From Apium graveolens (taxonomy: Eukaryota > Streptophyta > Magnoliopsida > Apiales > Apiaceae): a DNA stretch of 64,000 nt. The stretch spans positions 173,706,790 through 173,770,789 of the forward strand of contig NC_133647.1 in assembly GCF_009905375.1 (NCBI RefSeq). The letters are read 5' to 3'. Both the position numbers and the translations under genes were made by a program. Positions 59,722-64,000 of the stretch are shown here, one piece after another (the stretch's first letter is position 1; each line of letters starts with the position of its first letter). Below the pieces are notes generated by a model. It worked only from the letters and a program-made list of their open reading frames with translations. It was not told the origin of the DNA and did no database searches.

Positions 59722-61319
59722 GTGATAAAATCTAAACATATCTTCTATATAAAATATCCTAAGCAAGCAAAGCTTCAAGGTGCTTTTAAACCTACTTGTC
59801 ACTCTGACAAGTGAGAATCGTACTTTAACTGTTCTACACATAATAAACCTTCAGGTTTTGGGCATGCCAAGTTCTCGGGACTTCAAAACCATCCATAGTC
59901 TCCAGCTTGTAGGTTCCTCTACCCTGAACGCTCTTGACTTTGTATGGCCCTTCCCAATTTGGGGCAAGTTTCCCTTTCTGCCCTACACCAGAAGCTTCCA
60001 CTTTCCTCAAGACTATGTCATCTTGTTTGAAGAACCTTTGTTTAACCCTTAGGTTGTAGTAGAACGAACTTTTTTCTGATATTCCACTATCTTCGCATAT
60101 GCCTCATCTCGTACTTCATCAATTAGATCCAGGGCTAACCTTTTCCCTTCTTCATTTTCCTCAACATTGAAAGCTTGAATCCTGGGGGAGGAATGTGATA
60201 TCTCTACAGGAACAATTGCTTCTGCACCATATCCTAAAATGAAGGGAGTTGCTCCAGTCGTGACAATACAGGTAGTCCTATAGGCCCATAGTATCGGGAG
60301 TATTTCATCCACCCAGTTGTTCCTCGACTTCTCGATCCTCTTCTTTAGTCCATCCAGGATTATTCGATTCGCCACTTCCACTTGCCCATTGGCTTGAGGG
60401 TGAGCCACAGAGGTGAACCGTAACTCAATTTCATTCTCCTCACAATACTTCTTGAATTCTTCATTGTTGAATTGTGTTCCATTGTCAGTGACTAAGATGC
60501 GGGGAATTCCATACCGGCACATAATATTTTCCCACAGGAATTGTGCAACTTGTTTAGTTGTGATTTTGTCCAAAGGCTTGGCTTCAATCCACTTAGTAAA
60601 ATAATGAATGGCTACAATCAGGAACTTCCTTTGTGCCGTGGCCATGGGGAAAGGTCCCAGTATATCCATTCCCCATATAGCAAAGGGGATGGGCGAGTTG
60701 ATGGAGGTCAGCATCTCGGGGGTTGTCTAACGACCGGTGCTTCTGACAGCGATCACACTTCTTCACATATTCTTTGGCATCAGCCATCATTTCTGGCCAA
60801 TAGAAGCCTAGACGGGTTATCTTATGAGCTAAAGCCCCGCCCCCAAGTGTTGCCCACAAATACCTTCATGTACTTCTTCAAGAGCCAAGCGTGCCTCATC
60901 GGGCCTGAGACACCTTAAGTAAGGAACCACGAAAGATCTTTTATAGAGAATCCCATCTATCAAAGAGTACCTTAGTGCTCGAACAACTAGTTTCCGTGCT
61001 TCAGTAGGATCGTTTGGCAACCAACCAGTTTGAATGTGGGCCTTAATGGGATCTATCCATGACGTCCCCAGGCCTATAGGAGCTACAAGCTTAACATCGA
61101 TGCTCCGTGTCTTCAAAACGCGGAAGTATACACTTCCTGAACTTTCTTCTATCTCAGATGAAGCAAACTTTGATAATGCATCTGCCTTAGCATTTTCCTC
61201 CCTTGGAATGTGCTCAACATGGCATTCATCGAATTGGGTCATCACAGCCCTTACCAGGCGGACATACTTAGCCATCGTATCATCCCTTGCCTCAAACTCT
61301 CCCTTTAACTGGGATACGA
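59722..61319 (-). mobile_element. Element D2, right part
   Basis: Continues D2 after E: post-pol spacer and pol to the middle of aRNase H, then cut by B'' at 61320. TACGA (61315-61319) is the expected left target duplication of B''. Confidence 0.9.
59834..61319 (-). pseudogene. Element D2 pol fragment: aRNase H end and integrase
   Basis: As D1 44170-45760: HIPREENAKADALSKFAS, EVHEGICGQHLG, GMDILGPFP, VTDNGTQF, QANGQVEVANR. It shares with D1 the one-base deletions after GQHLG and before YYNLRV. It also has private changes: small deletions near 60720-60745 that shift the zinc finger region, and D to H in IHYFTKWIEA. Natural stop 59836-59834. Confidence 0.88.
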
Positions 61320-64000
61320 TGTAATAACCCTAATTTTTGGAAATTTTTGAAACCCTTATGGATAGTGTTTTTGCTGAATGAGAAAACTTTTCATGCCACA
61401 CTATGTAGGGGTTCTGATATGGATATTATGAGATTTTATTAGTACTTTATATGGGATATAAGTGTATGTAAAGATCGTCAGAATCCAAATCCGAACACTT
61501 TGATTTTTCCCGGAAATCCACTAGATACGGAAAGAATTGAGAAAAAGGTAACAGGATAAAAAGGATTTAAATTAAAGGATTATAAGAGAGGATCATAGAA
61601 GGAATACAATATATTGAGAAAGGTTAAGGGAACCTAAGTAATAAGATCCCGGGTATGATCCCTCAAACGATAAACGAAAACGAAAGTTAAGCGAACCGTA
61701 TAACAGATCAGCGGTCATTAGGCAAACAATTAAAAGCTAATCAAAGGGATTAGTGGGGATGATGTCATCCAACCAATAGAAAGAGGACAAAGGAGGGGTG
61801 ATGACATCACAAAGTGATGTAGGCATGACATGGGAAGGAAGGAGGTGTGGTTGAATGAGAACCACACAAATTCAAGGGCAACAAGGTAATTGACTAAATC
61901 AAACAACAAAAATCAACCAACCAAAAGCAAAACAAGGCAAAACACAAAAATCTCTCTTCTTCTTCTTCAAGCTCTCGACCCATTCCTTAAAAAATGAAGA
62001 TCCAAGCTCCACCACTTACTATTTAGCAAGGTAATTATCTAAGCTTCCCCATGGATAGTTACATACTTCCTATAAGTTTAAGCTTCTAATTCCAAGCCAA
62101 TATTTTTCTATAAATCATGGAAGAAGATGGTGAATAGTGTTTTTCAAGAAATAAAATTTGTGTTCTTGAAGTTTTGTTTAGATTAAGCTTGGATAAGGAC
62201 TTTAAGGGTGATTCCAAGCCATTCTCTTGATTCTCCACTCTCCAAGGAAGGTATAACTTCTCAAACCCTTAGTATTAAGTTTTGTTGGTTTGGATTTCAT
62301 AATGTTAGATGATGGGTTAGTGTAATGAGTGTGTACTCATAATAGAGCTTTGTTTAGTAAGTGGTTTTGTTGATTTTGGAGTTAGGAGTGATGCTTGTTA
62401 GATTTGAAGTTCTTGGTCACTTTTTTTGACTTGGTTTAGATGAATAAATTGGTAATATTGAGTTGATTGGGGGCTGTTGTAATGTAGTTTAGATGGAGGT
62501 TTGATTGGGTTGTGAATTGGAGTTGAAATTGTGGTTGTTTGAATTGGTTTAAATTTGGGAAATCGCGTAAACATAGCCGTCGTAACGTCCGATTTTCTTT
62601 AGATTGTTTTTGTGCATAACATTAGGACCCGAAAACCCCCTGCTAGATTATGACCATTGCCATGTTTAGATAGCTCATGTTACGAGCTTCGTTTTGATAT
62701 GTAGTTCGTTCGATTCCGATGCACGGTTTAGGAGAAACGACCGTTTCAAGTAACGGCATTTCGTAAACGAAACTTTTCCCCTCGCCTTACTTTGAAACCT
62801 TGGTTAAAGACTTTAAATGACTAATTGGGGTAAGAAACATTTATGGTAAGTGTGTTAGGCAGTTGGTAAGAAACTCGCGAAGGAATCGCCTTAAAACTCG
62901 TAAAGGTTAAATTATTAAAAATGGTAGAGCCGAGGGTACCCGGGTGACTTAAGCAAATCAGTAAGCGCAAAACGAGCGTTAGAGTCTGAGTTGGTTAGAG
63001 TATAGATTTACAAGTGACTTTGGTTTAATTCCAACTTACTTGTTGCTTATAGGTTACCAGACTCGTCCCGAGCCATTCGTAACCCCCAGTCGCTCAGGCA
63101 AGTTTTCTACCCGTTATAACTGTTGTTGTGATGTAAATATATGTATATGCATTATCTTGTGATAAGTGCATGATTGTTATTAGCAAATTTTGCGATATAT
63201 TGGAGCATGCTGATATGGTATATATGCATGTCTGTTTCGTAATCTGGTTATCTATCTGTTGATTTTGATGCTTATAGTTGCATAATACCTATGCTAGAGA
63301 TAAGCAGTAGTTGCGTATACCCTTAGTATAGGGGACCCAAAGGTGAACATATTTCTAAACCGGGAGTCGATGTTCCCGAGTATAATATATATATTTATAT
63401 ATATATATGGTTATAGTTTTCCAAACTATTAATCGAATAAGGTTTATTCGATAACTTTTATTTTATTAATTGAATACTATTTTGAATATTCATTCGAGGG
63501 TTATGACTCAGTTTATTTTATTATTTCAATATGATTTGAATATTCATTCGAGGGCTTATGACTCAGTTTATATTATTTAATGATTATTAATTGGATATTC
63601 ATTTGAGGATGTATGACTCCTTTATTTTATTTAATGAATATTATTTATAATATTCATTCGAGGTATTATGACTCCGCTTATTACTTATAATATTCTTTAT
63701 TGTATTAAAGAATAAGGTGTCGATAATCAAACTTATTTTTGATTATTCAAATAAAGATATTACTTTCGTATAAGTATATCTTTGATTAATTGCTATTCAT
63801 TCAAGTATAAGTTTTCCAACTTCTACCTCAATTATTCTTTATGGGAATATTATTCAAATAATAATATTCAGATATTTCTTTCATATTGGGACTGATTTAT
63901 TTTATTAAATCAGCATTACTCCAAACATTCTTAAAAATGTTTTCGAGTCTTCAAAATGAATTTAAAAGGTAGAGAGGATCCCAAAACTTGTTTCCAAATT
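61320..64000 (+). mobile_element. B-family LTR (B''), cut by window edge
   Basis: TGTAATAACCCTAATTTTTGG opens a sequence matching the first ~2.7 kb of the 6033 LTR, including the 55 bp array (63450-63680). It is more diverged than B's two LTRs are from each other, with several indels (for example in 61900-62540), so it is an older insertion or a subfamily. Confidence 0.92.

Overview
This is a repeat-only window of a plant nuclear genome. It is a nested stack of Ty3/gypsy LTR retrotransposons with scraps of Ty1/copia, MITEs and one unplaced exon-like ORF. I see no complete host gene, rRNA, tRNA gene or CRISPR. Plant origin is supported by Tekay-type chromoviruses (gag with two zinc knuckles, C-terminal chromodomain), Tat/Retand-type elements (vestigial RNase H plus an archaeal-type RNase H, and an extra antisense gene), initiator-Met-type primer sites and AT-rich MITEs. 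A large-genome asterid, perhaps Apiaceae, is a low-confidence impression.

Left half (1-35765). Element A is an old minus-strand Tekay element: coding region 372-4843, leader ORF 5304-5822, primer site 6006-6017. Its chromodomain is cut by a second-family LTR (B', 1-371). Its 5' LTR is split into three blocks (6022-6032, 20083-20120, 32820-35765) by two later insertions. Element B (6033-20077) has two 4.23 kb LTRs, about 1% different, around a dead and reordered interior; its target duplication is ACCCT/GCCCT. Element C (20121-32819) is the same family as A in the opposite direction, with 3.44 kb LTRs and perfect target duplication CACAT. C's 3' LTR abuts A's 5' LTR tail to tail, giving a giant inverted repeat.

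Middle (35766-47946). There is a broken ~740-codon ORF of unknown function resembling accessory ORFs of asterid copia elements, a 130 bp LTR-start fragment, and a copia-like LTR with degenerate 34-38 bp repeats. Then comes a truncated Tat element D1 (39794-45760, minus), and a patch with an exon-like ORF, a hAT-like MITE, a copia fragment and a TA-flanked MITE.

Right (47947-64000). A second Tat copy, D2, is split by a young complete Tat element E (49267-59721, plus; LTRs differ at 3 sites in 569 by eye; duplication GTGAT). D2 is then cut by a third B-family LTR (61320-64000).

The most interesting feature is the D/E comparison. Pol is nearly identical, but the segment between pol and the 3' LTR is a different version. 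In both it holds an antisense gene with its own TATA box and introns at matching positions and phases, with a palindrome-rich tandem array upstream of its promoter (105 bp period in D1, 97 bp in E). E's antisense gene reads intact across three exons.
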